From positions 14,689,165-14,753,164 of the forward strand of contig CM065172.1 of assembly GCA_033026295.1 (NCBI GenBank): a stretch of 64,000 bases of DNA. The letters are read 5' to 3'. The notes under the pieces are model-generated. The model was not told the DNA's origin. It made no database searches and worked only from the letters and a program-made list of their open reading frames with translations. Position numbers and translations under genes: made by a program. Positions within the stretch are counted from its first letter, which is position 1. Each line of letters starts with the position of its first letter. Source of the stretch: Channa striata (Eukaryota > Chordata > Actinopteri > Anabantiformes > Channidae). Of this stretch, positions 1 through 13,133 are shown in pieces.

Positions 1-240
1 ACACCTGCCAACGTAGGTCTGTGTCGATGTTCATGTGTATACTTTGGCCTTTACTGTGTATTAGCAAGTTAGCATTGCTTTGTCTCGCCCTGTTTTTGTT
101 TGTCTGTCTCGAAGATGAGTAATCTGCGGGATCTGGAGGGGTAATTTAGATTAATTCTGTTCATTCAATCAACAGGCCCTAACAGATGTTGTCAGGTTTC
201 ATAGGAAGAACAACTCACATGTTTTAATGAATGAGACTGC

Positions 241-245
<5 letters not shown>

Positions 246-305
<60 letters not shown>
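246..305. repeat. compound (CT)n(GT)n microsatellite
   Basis: About 30 bp of CT repeats (246-276) runs directly into about 29 bp of GT repeats. Seen directly in the sequence. Confidence 0.95.
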
Positions 306-309
<4 letters not shown>

Positions 310-2217
310 GGCGCAATCTCTCAAACCCTCAGCAAGATCCAACCAAGTAAAAACAGCAACAGATTGACAGTTTTCTGTTTGTAATCTTCCCTTCTTCTTT
401 CCCCCTCCTCTTCCAAATTTAGAGCCTACTTGATTAGATGAAAAAAAGTCTTACAAAGATACTAAGGAAAATCTATTCCTTTTAAAGCAGACTGGCAGTG
501 CTCCATTTGTCTTAATCTGGACTGTTTACTCGTCACATCTTGACGTCTCATTGCTTCATCAAACAATCTATTTAATTCAGAAGGTAATTCCTAGTGAGTA
601 ATGTGCTGCAGTGTGTTGTCCATACCAGGTTCAGATGTTTGAAACGTATTTCAGGTTGTATATCACCAAATCTAAGGAGGAGTCTGAGAGAAACAATGTT
701 AAGCAAAAATCTAAGCTTTTGTTGTTTTAGCTGTTTCTTTATATGAATGCTAAATAATTATATGCTTACAAAATGACAAATTGTTTTTCATTCATTAGCT
801 CACTGAACTGACACATTGAGTAGTTAGAGTAAAAACTAAGGGAACTACAACCTGACACAGTCTTGTGACATTACAAGAGTCAGAGGTTAATGTTTGAATG
901 TGTCCCATGACTTCTGTGAAATGCAGTTTTGTTCTGATTTGGGCGGTTTGTTTCTCTCTCATGGTAGATAAACTGTTTCAGAGCACATCTGAAACAATTT
1001 AACACCCACTGTACCTTTTTAACTTTGGGGGATTTCACAAATAACGAAATAGTTTTCTTGCTTCCCACTCAGACAATTAAACACATTCACCCAGTACGAC
1101 TGCAGCCCGTTGTGTTAGCCTCATATGCTTCAATGGAGCATTAAGGGTTCAAGGGCTTTTTCTTCAAGGCTGCATCAGCAGTGGTGATAGTGGAGAGGCA
1201 AACAATGCTCATCAATTTCCCCATGCGGGTTTATTCTGCCGATACAGAAACCAACCTTTCAGTCACAAGCCCTACTATAGAAACCAAAGACACAGACAAC
1301 AGCCGCCACTGTGTCTGAGACTTCAGCCACAGGAGACTCCTCACATTAACCCAGCACACACACATGCAACATGTAGCTCGGAGGAGAGAGGCCCAATAAA
1401 CAGCGTGTGTCAAACTCTCTCCATCGTTATCTCTCTCCATCCTACGCCTAATGTGCCCTCCTCTGTCTCGTCTCCCTCTTCTCACTTGCTCCTCTTATCT
1501 CTCACTCCATTGTGGAACTTTCCATCAAAGCATCTCGTTAATGATGGAGCACTTTCATACATTTTTAAACACTTGACAGGGATCTGCCACTGAGCAGCAA
1601 CACCTCTTCAAGCACACAAACTCACACACTTTTTGAAAAAGTCAACAACACGAGTTTTATTATTTTTAGAAAGTGTTGAAAATAAAATGTAATACAACTA
1701 AATTGGAAGCTGTAGGTAAGTAACATAAGACACTATTACTTGGCCCAAAATCTACATTTATTTAAATAGTGAACATAAGCACCTGTATATTTATTTGATT
1801 TTATGTGTGTGTGTTGCTATAACTGTCTAAATGTCTTTTGTTTAAATTTAAAAAGTATGTATAAGATCATTATTTTTATATATTTAACAGTGGAGGATTT
1901 AGCCCATGCATTCAGGTGTTTAATATTCTTTAAGCTAACAGACAAACAAATCCTCTACATTATATAGATTATTTGAGATTAATAGACTGTACATTAAAGA
2001 AAGATCAAATTGGGGAACAGTTTTGGGGTTAGTTACATAACAAATGTTGAAAATATCATAAAGTATTACTGAGTTTGGGAATTCCTTTGGATTATATTAC
2101 TGATTACAAATTTGATGAGGTATCTGGTGACTGTAACAGAAAACAGTTTAGAGGAGTGACCCAACCTTGTGATTGACTGGCTGTGGTTAAAACCTCACAG
2201 TGAAATGAGGGCCACAG

Positions 2218-2218
<1 letters not shown>

Positions 2219-2254
<36 letters not shown>
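2219..2254. repeat. (CA)n microsatellite
   Basis: An uninterrupted CA dinucleotide tract of about 36 bp. Confidence 0.95.
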
Positions 2255-2256
<2 letters not shown>

Positions 2257-3719
2257 CAGAGCAGCAAAAAGTTTTAACATTCATTAAAAGAACATGGCTC
2301 AGCATCCAAATTTTCTTATTGTCCTTGCAAGATTAGTAACCCATACCATGACCCATTCTCGGAAAAGCTGCAGTCTGATAAATTGTTCTTCTAGGAAATG
2401 GTAGCATTGGACCACGGACCTTTTGCTGATTATTTTCAAAAAATCAGCAGGACAAAGTTCAGTCGAGATGCAGCAGTTTCACTAAGACACAATCAGTGGG
2501 ATAAATCTGATTGTGAGCAGATAAATGAGTGTGTTTTGAGTTAGAGGGCAGAGAGAGGGGAAGGCTCTGGAAAAGCAAAAGGGAGAAATTGACATTTGCT
2601 GTGGTAGGCTGCTTTTAAAAAAACACATTTCAGATTTAAACAGTTCTTATGTGCTCCTGTAACAATGCAGAGCAAAAGAAAAAACAAAAGACAAGTCCCC
2701 CATTATAATGAGGAAGAACATAAGAGCAATATATTCTACTTCAAATATCAAATGTGTAAGCAATGTGTAAGCACAGTTACCAATGGGTTAAAATAATATA
2801 ATTTCAAAAAATAACTGAAATCATTTATGCTGCTACTGTCACCAATCAAATTTTGCGTACCATCATCCATAGATGCCACTAAACCCAATTGCTGCAGCAT
2901 AATGGACATTTACATCTGTAGTGTGTGTATACTAGCATGTGTTTTCACCTGCTTATAATCTGTTCATTACCAGAGACTCTGATCCTGTCATCCATCCATC
3001 CTTTCTCTCTTTTCACTATCAGATTTCATTTCATGCTTTGTCCTTGGGTGTCCCTAATTTCCTATTCGGTCATGAACTGGGTCACACGCTCATTCACAGT
3101 TTAGGGTTTCTGTATTCATGCTGAAGGAAATGCACTTTTGCTACAGCAGTTGTAAAACAGTTTGAGCAAGAGTTGTAAAGCAATAGTCATCTGTTCTCTC
3201 AGTCTGAGAGTCTGAAATGTTGAAAAGACTGTGTTGGTGTCATTGTTCCCAAGCCTGCATAATAACACAACACTTGTAGTGGAACACAGAATAAAATTCA
3301 GCTCTAATTTTGCCTGTGACTATATCTCACTCTGCAATTGGACTGTTTTTTAAAAAAGTTGTAAGTCTATCAGCCTTTCTCTTAATGGTCATCATCTCTG
3401 GTATCTCAGGAATGTAATTCAAGTTTTCTGCAGTTACAATTTGATTTTCAGTTTGGTACAATTTTTAGGTATGTGAGCGTTTTAATTTTATGTTACATGA
3501 ACTTTTACTCCAGTAAATTTCAGAGTTAGACATTGAACATTTTACTGTGTGACATTATTTGAGATCTTTAGTTTCTAGTTATTTAATAATCGTGTATAAC
3601 ATGTGAGCGTCTATTCCTCCTTTGACTGTAAAAATGACTTGATGTAAATATGTGCATTTGCACGTGATGGCTTAGTATATAATACTACATAGTCATTAAA
3701 GATGTTTTTATACATAACT

Positions 3720-3766
3720 ATGTATAATGATAAACTGATATATTTTATCAGTTTATCATTATACAT
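3720..3766. repeat. perfect inverted repeat, 21-bp stem
   Basis: Bases 3720-3740 are exactly complementary in reverse to 3746-3766, with a 5-nt spacer (3741-3745, tattt). The arms are AT-rich (left arm begins atgtataatgataaac). The structure could be a hairpin, a cruciform or the remnant of a small palindromic element. The AT-rich stem and very short loop do not resemble a normal microRNA precursor. Confidence 0.85.
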
Positions 3767-6700
3767 TATCCCAATATTCAGGGAATCTCCTCACCTCACA
3801 AAATATTTAGACTTCTTAGATTATTAGATTATCAAGAATAGAGGTAAGTACATTTTTGTTGCAACATATACAAATATTTGGTATGTACAGCATGTATAAC
3901 AAGCAATGATTTTCATAATCTTGTTGCTGTGTTTTCCACCCAATTACTGCTCTGATTACTATTCCTTGAATACTGTGGCACAACATATAATCAGCATTGC
4001 CCACCAGCTACCCTAATAATATCATAATGCTTTTATAATTGTTATTTGGTATGAAGGAGGCAGACTGAATGTTTACACCACAGGACGTCTGTTGCTTTTC
4101 ACACAGCCTCACCCTTGTAGGAAGCAGACCTTAATTTTTGGATCCAGTTTGTGACTGTTTAATGTTGTTTTTAAAATGAAATGGGGAAATTGTGTCTTTC
4201 AGTTCCTACACAACTGGTTTCTGTACTGAATTCATAGTTTCATCTTACAGAATCACTTTCTTGGCCTGAGATGAGAAGTTGAGACGAATGCAGAGTGTAA
4301 AGGCAGCCAGCGTATAGCAGACTACTCGGTGTTAACCAGAGACTGGCATCCTGTTGTCTGACAGACATCCAGTGATACATTTGCTGCGTTGACACTCATG
4401 ACTTGTTAATGTGACCTCTGCGTTTGTGAGCATTGGGGGCACTGATGTTACACAGTGAAAGCAGAGACAGGTTTTTGAAAATGAATGGGAAATCTTATAC
4501 AAAAGCGGGGATTTTCTTCCCTGAAGGGGAAACCTGGTGGAGACACTGTAAGTGGAGACTCTCTTTCTAACGCTGGCTCTTACAAACATGCTCACATTTA
4601 CATGCACCCACTTTGATATTGTATAAACAAAGCACATAACACATGGGAAGACATGATTTAAAATCCCAGATTATATTGCATCTACATTACAGTAACTTAT
4701 ATACTGAAATGCTGAAAACCATACATACAAATACAAATACAGTGTAATGGTCTTTTTGCTGTAATAAACTGTGGCCTGCTACAGCCATGACAAATCCACT
4801 GATCACTTCAGGCCAGACGATCCTCTCAACTGTACAACAGTGATTTTACAGATGACTAATGTTAACATAAAAGCTGACATAGTACCATACATTATACCAC
4901 CATGACATACTAATCACCATAATCATTATCATCGCTATGAAGTTAATTATCAAACAGATCACATACATACAGTATAGCCAATCAGAAAGTCAGATGTTAC
5001 TCAGGTCTAAAGCTATTCTGAGATAATATCTTATTCTTGGAACAGATTATCATGCCACTTACTTTCCAGGATTTCCTTTAGAATAGGAAAACATCTTATA
5101 AAAGAAATATAAATAAAACACACCGCCTTGACGTTACACTGATACAGCATAATTTACAATTACTCATGGTTCATAGGACATTTGGCCTAATGTCCCCTGG
5201 GCTCTGACCCTACAAAAAGTTCCCTTTATTTCCTTTATTCAGCAATTTTCTTTGGCTTCTAACTTTCTGATTATGTCATAACTGGATTTTTACTTCAACA
5301 ATAGGATATTTGCTAATAAATGATGATGTTTATAGCATGAAATACAAATCTTGGATAGGATATATGCCATTAACAGGTGAGAACACATGTCAGACTGTAT
5401 TGAGTGCCATAGGAATGAGTTCTAAAACCCAGAAATCGGTTAGCATTAGTGGTCTCTAATGGTTAATAAATGTTCACATTTTATTCTGCAGTATAAAAGT
5501 TGTCAGTAAATACCCTGCTCACACTTTTTTAGCTTGTAGAAAAAGGCGGTTGCTAACAAGTGGCTAAATTAGACTTATGTGTTGTAGGCAATGTTAAATG
5601 TCATTACTCATAATCGCTCACTGTATTTCGGACATTACAGTATTCCAGAAATTGAAGGTGGAGTAGAATGTAACAAATTGGAAGTTTAGTAAGTTTTTTT
5701 GCTACTGACGATCAAACATTGTATACATTTTGTTAATCTTTGCAAATTATGTTGCTGAACAAAATGTGTAAGCATCATAAATTTCTGTTTATGACAGAGC
5801 CAGGAAGATGCTAACTTCTGGGCTGGCCAACAAAAAACGTCATCCCTATGGCAGTCTTTTTCAAGTGAGTGCAGTTCATTGCTGGACAGCATTTTGGAAA
5901 TAACTCTAACAAACAAATGCATGGAAAAAGTTTTAGCCAAACTGAAATAAATAAAAAGACATACTGAACATATATGCATAACAACATGGATATTATATTG
6001 GTAACCCTATACATATATGGCAAATTCAACAGTATTCCAACATTACATAACTTAAGGCACTCCATTTTAATACATATTGTGGTGTAAGTTAGTCTGCTTT
6101 TAATGGATTGTTATCCATGCTACCTATTAAAGACATAAATAAATACATTAGAATTGTGATACACTTTAATTAAATAAATATATAACATTGATGTATCCAT
6201 GATGAATAACGCAGGGCTATCATCTATAAACTACACACATTAAACATTGAGACATTTACAATGCATTCAATCCATCAGTTATGATTTTGCACAGTTCATC
6301 TGCAGATGACAGCTGCATTTATCTCAAACAGCATTATTAAAGATGGAAGATAAAGGATATTACCTAAATATTTTAATAACAATGCCAGTTTCACTTTTGT
6401 GTTGCACACACAGGATGGGTGTTCAATTTTCTATGACTCATAAAATCATTGTTTGTCTGCTATTCCAGCAGTAGAAAGGTCATACCAATATACTAAATGA
6501 TGGAGTGGCCCTGCAGTGCAGTTAATAGTTAGGATTGTTAGGCTTGTGACATTTTCCTTTTCTTTAAAATTTTATTACATTTGAATTATTTAAACCTATC
6601 CAACTCCTAGATGTTATGGCCGCAGCATTCCCTGTATTAAAGATGAAGATGGGTTGGAAAGCTGAGTTAGAAAAGTTAGGGCCACAGCCCCAAAAGTCAA

Positions 6701-7005
6701 AGTGGTGTGCAAAAAATATAGCTATTACTACTAATGACCAAGACAGTAAAAAAAATAGACCATAATCTATTGAATATTGAACACAAATTATTTTGCTTTT
6801 TGTTTGTGTACAGCCGCACAAGAGCAACACGATGTATACTTGTTGACATACAACAAACTTTTCTGCTTGTGTATCATTTTCACCATGTCATTTTCAAATT
6901 AGACACCAAAGAGGTGCGTATGGTACATCATATGTCACTTCACATATCTTCATGATCTTGTTTTTTTTGGGGGCAATTATACCTTTATACTTTCATCTTC
7001 AACAT

Positions 7006-7011
7006 TTTATT
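7006..7011 (-). terminator. KCNA10 poly(A) signal AATAAA
   Basis: On the minus strand AATAAA lies about 50 nt beyond the KCNA10 stop codon, in an AT-rich setting. If used, it gives a very short 3' UTR with cleavage near 6980-6995. The motif is seen; its use is inferred from position. Confidence 0.5.
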
Positions 7012-7060
7012 CCTGCTTGGGGCAAAGTCCATCCTTATCCTCAGTCATGTGATTCTACAG

Positions 7061-8794
7061 TCATTTCTCTTTGTCACTCTGCCAGATGCCATTGGTTTTA
7101 TTGAGTGAAGTGTTGCTGCCCTGTTTGGTGCCTGTCTCAGCTTTCATGGCTTCTGCCACAGCATCTGCCAAGGGCAACTTGTCCTCTGCTTCTGTCTCTC
7201 TATGATAGAAGTAGTTAAAGTTGGAAACAATGACAGGAACAGGCAAAGCAATGGTCAGCACCCCTGCAATAGCACACAAAGTGCCCACCATCTTACCCCC
7301 CACGGTAATGGGACACATGTCCCCGTAACCTACAGTTGTCATGGTAACCACAGCCCACCAGAAGCCGTCGGGTATGCTGACAAACTGTGTGTTAGGCTCA
7401 TCTACCTCAGCAAAGTAGATTGCACTGGAGAAGAGGATAACTCCTATGAAGAGGAAGAAGATGAGCAAGCCGAGCTCACGCATACTGGCCTTCAGAGTCT
7501 GTCCCAGAATTTGCAACCCTTTGGAGTGGCGTGAGAGCTTGAATATACGAAACACTCTGACCAGGCGGATAATACGCAGAATGGCCAAAGACATGTTCTG
7601 TCCTGAGTTCTCTTGTGGTGTTGTGACCAGTTCTGTGATCACAGTAACGAAATAAGGGATGATGGATATAATGTCAATGATATTCATGAGGTTGTGGAAA
7701 AATTCCCTTTTGCTGGGACAGACAATAAATCGTACACAGAGCTCAAAGAAGAACCAAGCTATGCAGGCAGTCTCAATGATGAAAAATGGATCAGAGAAAG
7801 TTGTGGCCTTGACACCAGGTGGAGCCACAGAAGCGAGACCTTTTGATCGGTTGAAAGGCTGCACCACTGTTGGCACGATTGGGTCAGTGTCATCTCTGAA
7901 CTCTGGAAGAGTTTCCATGCAGAAGATAATGATGGAAATGACTATAACAAAAACAGACACAAGCGCAACACCTCGGGCCGCATTGGAGCTCTCTGGATAC
8001 TCAAACAGCAGCCAGAACTGCCTACACATATCATTATTAGGTAGAGGGATTTCAACATCCTTTATAAATCCTTCATCTTCTCTGAACTGCTCCATGGCCT
8101 CATTCCCAAGCTCATAAAACACGATTTCATCTGCAAATACATCAATGGGAACATTAGCTGGCCGTCTGATCTTACCCCCTGACTGGTAATAATACAGAAT
8201 CCCGTCAAAGCTGGGTCGGTTCCGATCGAAGAAGTACTCATTTCTCATTGGATCAAAGTAGTCCATCCTCTTCAAAGGGTCTCCTAGCAGAGTCTCTGGA
8301 AACTGGTCCAACGTTTTGAGCTGTGTCTCAAAACGAAGGCCAGCAATGTTGATGATGACTTTCTGGTCTCCGTCATCCAGCCCCCGTCTATCCACAAACA
8401 GATCTTCGCAGCACTCCTTCGTGAGTCGGCTGAAGATCGTCTCACTCTCCTTAGTGCCTTCACTGTTCAGTAGCAATTTCCAGTTGGATATCATGCTGGC
8501 ACAGCTACTGGGTCCCTGTCTACATGGAGTCTGGGACTGAGGTAATCTCAGTGTCTCTGTGTGTGGAATGGGTGAAGATGATGGGGATTCCCAAATGCAG
8601 GAGGGCACAGGACTGTGGTGGGAGGGTGTAGAGGAAAGTTGAGGAACTTGAAGATAGTTACTACCTGGGCTGCTGTGCTCTTGGGGAATGTCCACTGTGA
8701 GAGCTGTGGTCTCATCAGCATAAGTGTCCAGCTCATCCTCGAGACTGCCGTCAAGGTCGTCCGGGCTCTCAAAGTCTACCAGGGCCACCTCCAT
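7061..8794 (-). CDS. KCNA10: Kv1.8 voltage-gated potassium channel alpha subunit (KCNA10)
   Basis: Shaker-family delayed-rectifier K+ channel subunit that assembles as a tetramer in the plasma membrane. From the chosen start the protein is 577 aa: T1 domain about 145-240, S1 274-294, S1-S2 glycosylation sequon NRS at 315, S2 333-354, S3 369-386, S4 403-425 with regular arginines, S5 441-461, filter TTVGYGD 486-492, S6 502-529 with PVP 518-520. Orthology to KCNA10 rather than other Kv1 genes rests on the N-terminal MEVALVDF, the T1 string KIRRPANVPIDVFADE, the filter flank GYGDMCP and the C-terminal SLNKTNG. The frame stays open to 8863, but that codon is GTG. The first in-frame ATG after an upstream TAG is 8794, matching the MEVAL of mammalian KCNA10. 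The Ser/Pro-rich N-terminus makes the protein longer than the roughly 511-aa human form. There is no C-terminal PDZ ligand. One exon, unbroken. Confidence 0.95.
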   Translation of the reverse strand: MEVALVDFESPDDLDGSLEDELDTYADETTALTVDIPQEHSSPGSNYLQVPQLSSTPSHHSPVPSCIWESPSSSPIPHTETLRLPQSQTPCRQGPSSCASMISNWKLLLNSEGTKESETIFSRLTKECCEDLFVDRRGLDDGDQKVIINIAGLRFETQLKTLDQFPETLLGDPLKRMDYFDPMRNEYFFDRNRPSFDGILYYYQSGGKIRRPANVPIDVFADEIVFYELGNEAMEQFREDEGFIKDVEIPLPNNDMCRQFWLLFEYPESSNAARGVALVSVFVIVISIIIFCMETLPEFRDDTDPIVPTVVQPFNRSKGLASVAPPGVKATTFSDPFFIIETACIAWFFFELCVRFIVCPSKREFFHNLMNIIDIISIIPYFVTVITELVTTPQENSGQNMSLAILRIIRLVRVFRIFKLSRHSKGLQILGQTLKASMRELGLLIFFLFIGVILFSSAIYFAEVDEPNTQFVSIPDGFWWAVVTMTTVGYGDMCPITVGGKMVGTLCAIAGVLTIALPVPVIVSNFNYFYHRETEAEDKLPLADAVAEAMKAETGTKQGSNTSLNKTNGIWQSDKEK

Positions 8795-8955
8795 TGTTGG
8801 GATTCTGCCAGTGCAAAGGCTTTGGACCCCACGCACAGATGGACAAATGGAGGACTCAGTCACCAGAATCAGCAGCAGGGTACCAGAGCATCCAGTCTTC
8901 TGCAGCAGCTACAGTATCAGGATAAACTGGCAGCTTCCTCTTTCCCCCCCAACAC
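8795..8955 (-). other. KCNA10: KCNA10 5' UTR segment with splice acceptor
   Basis: Going upstream from the KCNA10 ATG on the minus strand, a long pyrimidine tract (about 8957-8990) ends in TACAG at the 8956/8955 boundary. This is a strong acceptor that would start the coding exon at 8955. The segment has a stop in the KCNA10 frame near 8909-8911, so it is untranslated. It also holds a short out-of-frame upstream ORF starting ATGCTCTGG, 11 codons long. Human KCNA10 is usually described without an upstream intron, so this 5' exon structure is inferred from the signal alone. Confidence 0.55.
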
Positions 8956-9884
8956 CTGTAGAGTGAGACACAGGGAGAGAAAGAGAGTCAGTGTGCTTCT
9001 GTCAGTGATTAAGGATTTGTTTGTGTTAACTGTCATCAGGTGACAGAAATATGACGTCCGAAAGCACATGTTCTATCAGTACTGCTTGTTTCTTAGTTAC
9101 CCATCTCTCTGGAAACCATCAGCGAGAGAAAGGCAAGTGACAGAGTAAAAGAAGTGAGGGTAGAAAGAGCAAAAGAGGACGGAGAGGGCGAGACAGCCGC
9201 GACACTGGAAGAGAGTCGAGATAATGAGACTGGAGGGAGGAGATCTGACTCCATCAGACATAGTAGTAAACTCCTTGCTTTTTCCACAGCCTGTTATTGT
9301 GGAGGCACTATGATGAGTCATGTAACTGTGAAAAAGAACAACAACAAAACAGTAACAAAGTAGTTGGATGTAAGTGGTGCCAATGAAGTACATTTGACCA
9401 GTCAGGTCACGTGTACGATTATTGTCATATACTTATAAAGCTGAAGCACAAGCCCTTTCAACTCTATGTCTATTGTACGTACAATACCTCCTCCTACTAA
9501 GTGGTTTGTACGCGTATTATTTGATCACATGCAGACATGAAGAAAAGCACAACACCTGCTAAAGGGAATCAAGGTGAACAGCCTGTAATGACCCCAGTGC
9601 AGGCTGCGGGAAGAGAGGATAGTGCAGGGTAACTGGGACTGTGAATGCATTAGTACATAATTAACTGGCTGTGCCTTGATAGCACGGGCCTAGGCTCCTC
9701 CAGACACCAACGCTTTCATTTAAACCGGACTGTTCCCCATTATTTCCTAAAGCTTTGACACTGAAAATTGGATCCATTCCTATTTTGCGTCAGATTAAAA
9801 TTCATCCAATCTATTCGTAACCATAACTTCTAAATAGTAAACTGAACTGTGAGGTGTGCATGTTTTGGTCTGAGTGTGTTTATC

Positions 9885-9900
9885 TGTGTGTGTGTGTGTG
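9885..9900. repeat. short (GT)n microsatellite
   Basis: About 16 bp of GT repeats. Confidence 0.9.
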
Positions 9901-11220
9901 CAGTCTGCTTCTACTGTACATGTGTGTAAGTGTGTGACCGAGTGCTGACGTCTGCAGATGTTTAATTAAAGACTCCAGAGATGAGTCATCACCTAAAACC
10001 AATGTCAGTGATACCAATCCTACTGGGAGATAAAAAAAAAGACAGAGGGAGAAAAAGAAAGAGAGAGGAAAAAAGAGAGATGGGCCAGCTGAGTGAACAA
10101 GAATGTTGACATGAAAATTGTTGGGAAAACGGATGTGGGTGGAAGGACTGGGTGGGATGAGGATAGAATGCAACAGAAAGAAAGTGACAAATGGGGAGAA
10201 TGGGAGTTGATAGGTGGGTGGATGGATAGACAGGATGATGAGAAGGAAAGCCCTGACAAGAAGGAAGAAGGGGGGTTTATCAAGAGCAATAGAAGCCGAC
10301 GACAACAAGGGGGGTAAAAGAAACAAAAGCTGTGATTGACTGTGCATAAAACTGGTAAATATGTATTTTGTGAAAAAGTTGGAAACAAAATCAGTAAGAA
10401 AATTACAAGATGAGCTTTAATATAGGACTGCAAGATATGATAAAACTATATGATGAAAGCCACACAAAAAGTAACATGACTGATCCAATCCAACTCTCCG
10501 CTCCTCTCTTCTGTAACAACGCTCGAACAGTGTAATTTAATCCTTCACACAAGCAAAAGCTGCAAACCAGCGTCGATCATCAAGACGCTTTCTCTTCCAT
10601 CAATACTTGGAAATTAGGCAGCGACAGCTCCGGTTGATGTGTTTTTATCAGTAATAAGCCACTGCTAAACACGAGAGAAATAACAGCCAACTCTGAAATG
10701 TCTCTAAAAGTGAAATATGAAATATGTGTGACAGCTCTGACTTTTCAGTCAAGATGTTTGCACTGATTTAGCTGTTTACCTTTAATTACAGTCTGGAAAA
10801 GGCCCACAGACAGAACAACAAAGAGCACACACACCTTACCGTCCTTATCAGGAAGTGTACGGACCATGTGTATAATATGGAGTAAAAATGAAAAACAATA
10901 GAGGGAGAAAAGCGTCCCACACAAGATATGCCACCGCTGCAGCTCTCCTCCTCAGTTAGGACCAGAATGAGCCACCTATCAGATACTACACTGGGAAACC
11001 TTATGCCGGAGCAGAAACCAGATCTGTGTCAAAGGCCACCTCGACACACATAAACACATGCACACAGGCCACAGTGTATTTGTGTTTGTGTGTCAGGCCA
11101 TGTGCATCATTAGCTGACTCCACCCACTGATCTTTGTGATGTGCTCAAGGCCTTCTAGACTGGAACGTTGATCCAGTCAATTAGGTCTTCAGAGCCTTCC
11201 ACGCTTGACTCAGTCCCTAC

Positions 11221-11243
11221 ACACACACACACACACACACACA
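11221..11243. repeat. (AC)n microsatellite
   Basis: An uninterrupted AC tract of about 22 bp. Confidence 0.95.
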
Positions 11244-12810
11244 GAGGCTTTATCCATATTTAATTTCTTTACAGTATTGCAATAAGTAATTGATGTTAAA
11301 CAACATCATTTAACAAGCTCAAAACAACAAAGAAAGACAGAAAGACGAGCCTGTGAAATGGGCAGAGGAACCAAAGCTAATTTTCTCACCTCACACAACT
11401 TTACTTTCACTTTCAATTCAGGAGAGTTCGTGCTGTTCAAAATCACTTTAACATACTCAAGCTCCATCATAGCACGTACATTTTAAATTACTGTCCAACA
11501 TCTTTCACCATTAGTATAGGGAAAAAGGAGATATGTAATATCTTAAGGCATCCAGGTCACACATTTTCTTATGACAGATTTCAAGGAGTGACACTGAGCC
11601 ATGCCTGTTTAACCTTCGCTGTCTTTATGCTGTAAAACATATTTCTACTTACAGGCTTGTAATTAAGCTGTCACTCCACTCCCATAATTCCAATTGCATG
11701 TGTGAAGCATCTGTGGGAAATCACTGCAAGTCTTTCTCGTTCCACTAATATTTACATTTTATAGTGGTGAGATGAATTTAATCAACATAGCTGTAGTCTC
11801 ATATTTTTTGGGACATTTCTGTTTTTTTGTTTCAGCTTAAAGCTACAATTTAGACTAACAGTAGCCGCTCCCCTCCAATAAACTGCAAAATCTACTAATC
11901 ACATAGAAATTGTTGCAATCCTTCAGTGATAGGGGCGAACCTCATGCAAAAACTTTCAGAAGTGACCATCATCACACTGTGTGCTGGGAGGCTGAAGTGT
12001 CGACAGCACCATTGCAAAATGTTCTGGAGCAAATATAGAGAAAAATATATGAGAAATGCCAATGGTTGACACAATAGAGGACATGGATTAGGGGGTAAAC
12101 AGGGAAAAAAGACTTTGCCAGAGCAGCTGTGCTCGCCAGTAGTGAGAACAAAATGCTTCTGGAGGCAATGTGACCTTGAGTCATGGTGGGACAGCATAAA
12201 GCAGAGGTGCCATATGGGGCCCGTGTCAGCCCTCGGTGCCATGACTATTCTTGCTACGCTATTAATATACAGAGAATTATGGTGGGAGAAACTCATGACA
12301 AATCTTTCTACTGATAATCACTGCACACAGAAAGAGGGAAAAAAAAAAGTGAAAGTGCAGGGCAACATGTGGTATATGCTGTGCTGAGTGAGCAACTGTA
12401 CATTTCAGTAAGCTGACCCCTGTGACTTGACCACATGTGTGTAAACATGAACAGATGTTCAGGCAGATCGAGCTTAACTACAAGCCAATCCTTTGGTGGC
12501 TGGTTAGCAAGAAAAAGATGTACAGTATAAGGCAAAATCTGTCTTCAGACATCACAGCAGCGTGTAAATTTAGTAATAATTCTTTGTTTTGTTTGAATAC
12601 AAGATTTGCAGGTAAAAGCAAAAATGTACATTCACAGTGTGAACTCTTCAGCTCAGTGGTCCCACCATGGTGGAACGAGCCGATGACTTCATGCTCAGTA
12701 GCCTCACTCCCAATATTCAAAAAACTACTGAAAAACCGTAAAAAAAAACAAAAACAAACTGTTCTTTCCTGCACTTGGATCTCATGAAACTAAAACACCT
12801 TTTCTCATAG

Positions 12811-12890
12811 CACTTTGCGTTTTGCTTCTTGTACCTGTAAGTGAATAAAAGCATCTGCCAAATGACTAAATTTAAATGTGTAAATGTAAG
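12811..12890 (+). repeat. fragment of a dispersed teleost repeat (aaaagcatctgccaaatgac tail)
   Basis: The string aaaagcatctgccaaatgac followed by aaatgtgtaaatgtaa resembles the 3' tail of an abundant teleost interspersed repeat whose copies read like aaaagcgtctgctaaatga with TGTAAA units. Recognised from memory of fish genomes, not by a database search. The copy is diverged and partial. Confidence 0.55.
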
Positions 12891-13133
12891 ACACACAAAT
12901 ACAACACACTCAAGCACATAAAAATACACATTTGCATTTTTGTTCTCTCTAACTGATTATGTCATATTTATGCTCATTTCCTATTAACTGTTTTTGTACA
13001 GCACATTTTTGCCTGAGTCTGTATGTTCTTTATGTATGTTCTAAGTAGCTTGAGGCTTTAGGGTTCATTAAAGTTTTAAGCAATCTTTTGCTTGGAGCTG
13101 ATCCTAGTGGATATTTTCGCATTGTTATATATA

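Larger units (their letters stand above)
1..6980. other. gene-free region downstream of KCNA10
   Basis: No open frame here resembles a known protein, and none has the codon continuity of the channel genes. The stretch is AT-rich, with a CT/GT compound microsatellite, one CA microsatellite and a perfect 21-bp-stem hairpin, each listed separately. The KCNA10 3' UTR probably ends inside the right edge, near 6980-6995. Most of the rest looks like intergenic DNA; I see no exon, RNA gene or clear transposon in it. Confidence 0.6.

Noticed and set aside
7329..7342. X-box-like gttgtcatggtaac inside KCNA10
   Set aside because: It falls in the codons of the highly conserved pore (TMTT), which explain the sequence.
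8795..8863. KCNA10 frame extended upstream to 8863
   Set aside because: The first codon there is GTG, not ATG. No in-frame ATG lies between the upstream TAG and 8794, and homology begins at MEVAL.
7202..9043. Plus-strand open frames antisense to KCNA10 (and similarly over KCNA2 and KCNA3)
   Set aside because: They mirror the coding constraint of the channel genes and show no family similarity. Antisense RNAs to Kcna2 are known in mammals, but no coding claim follows.
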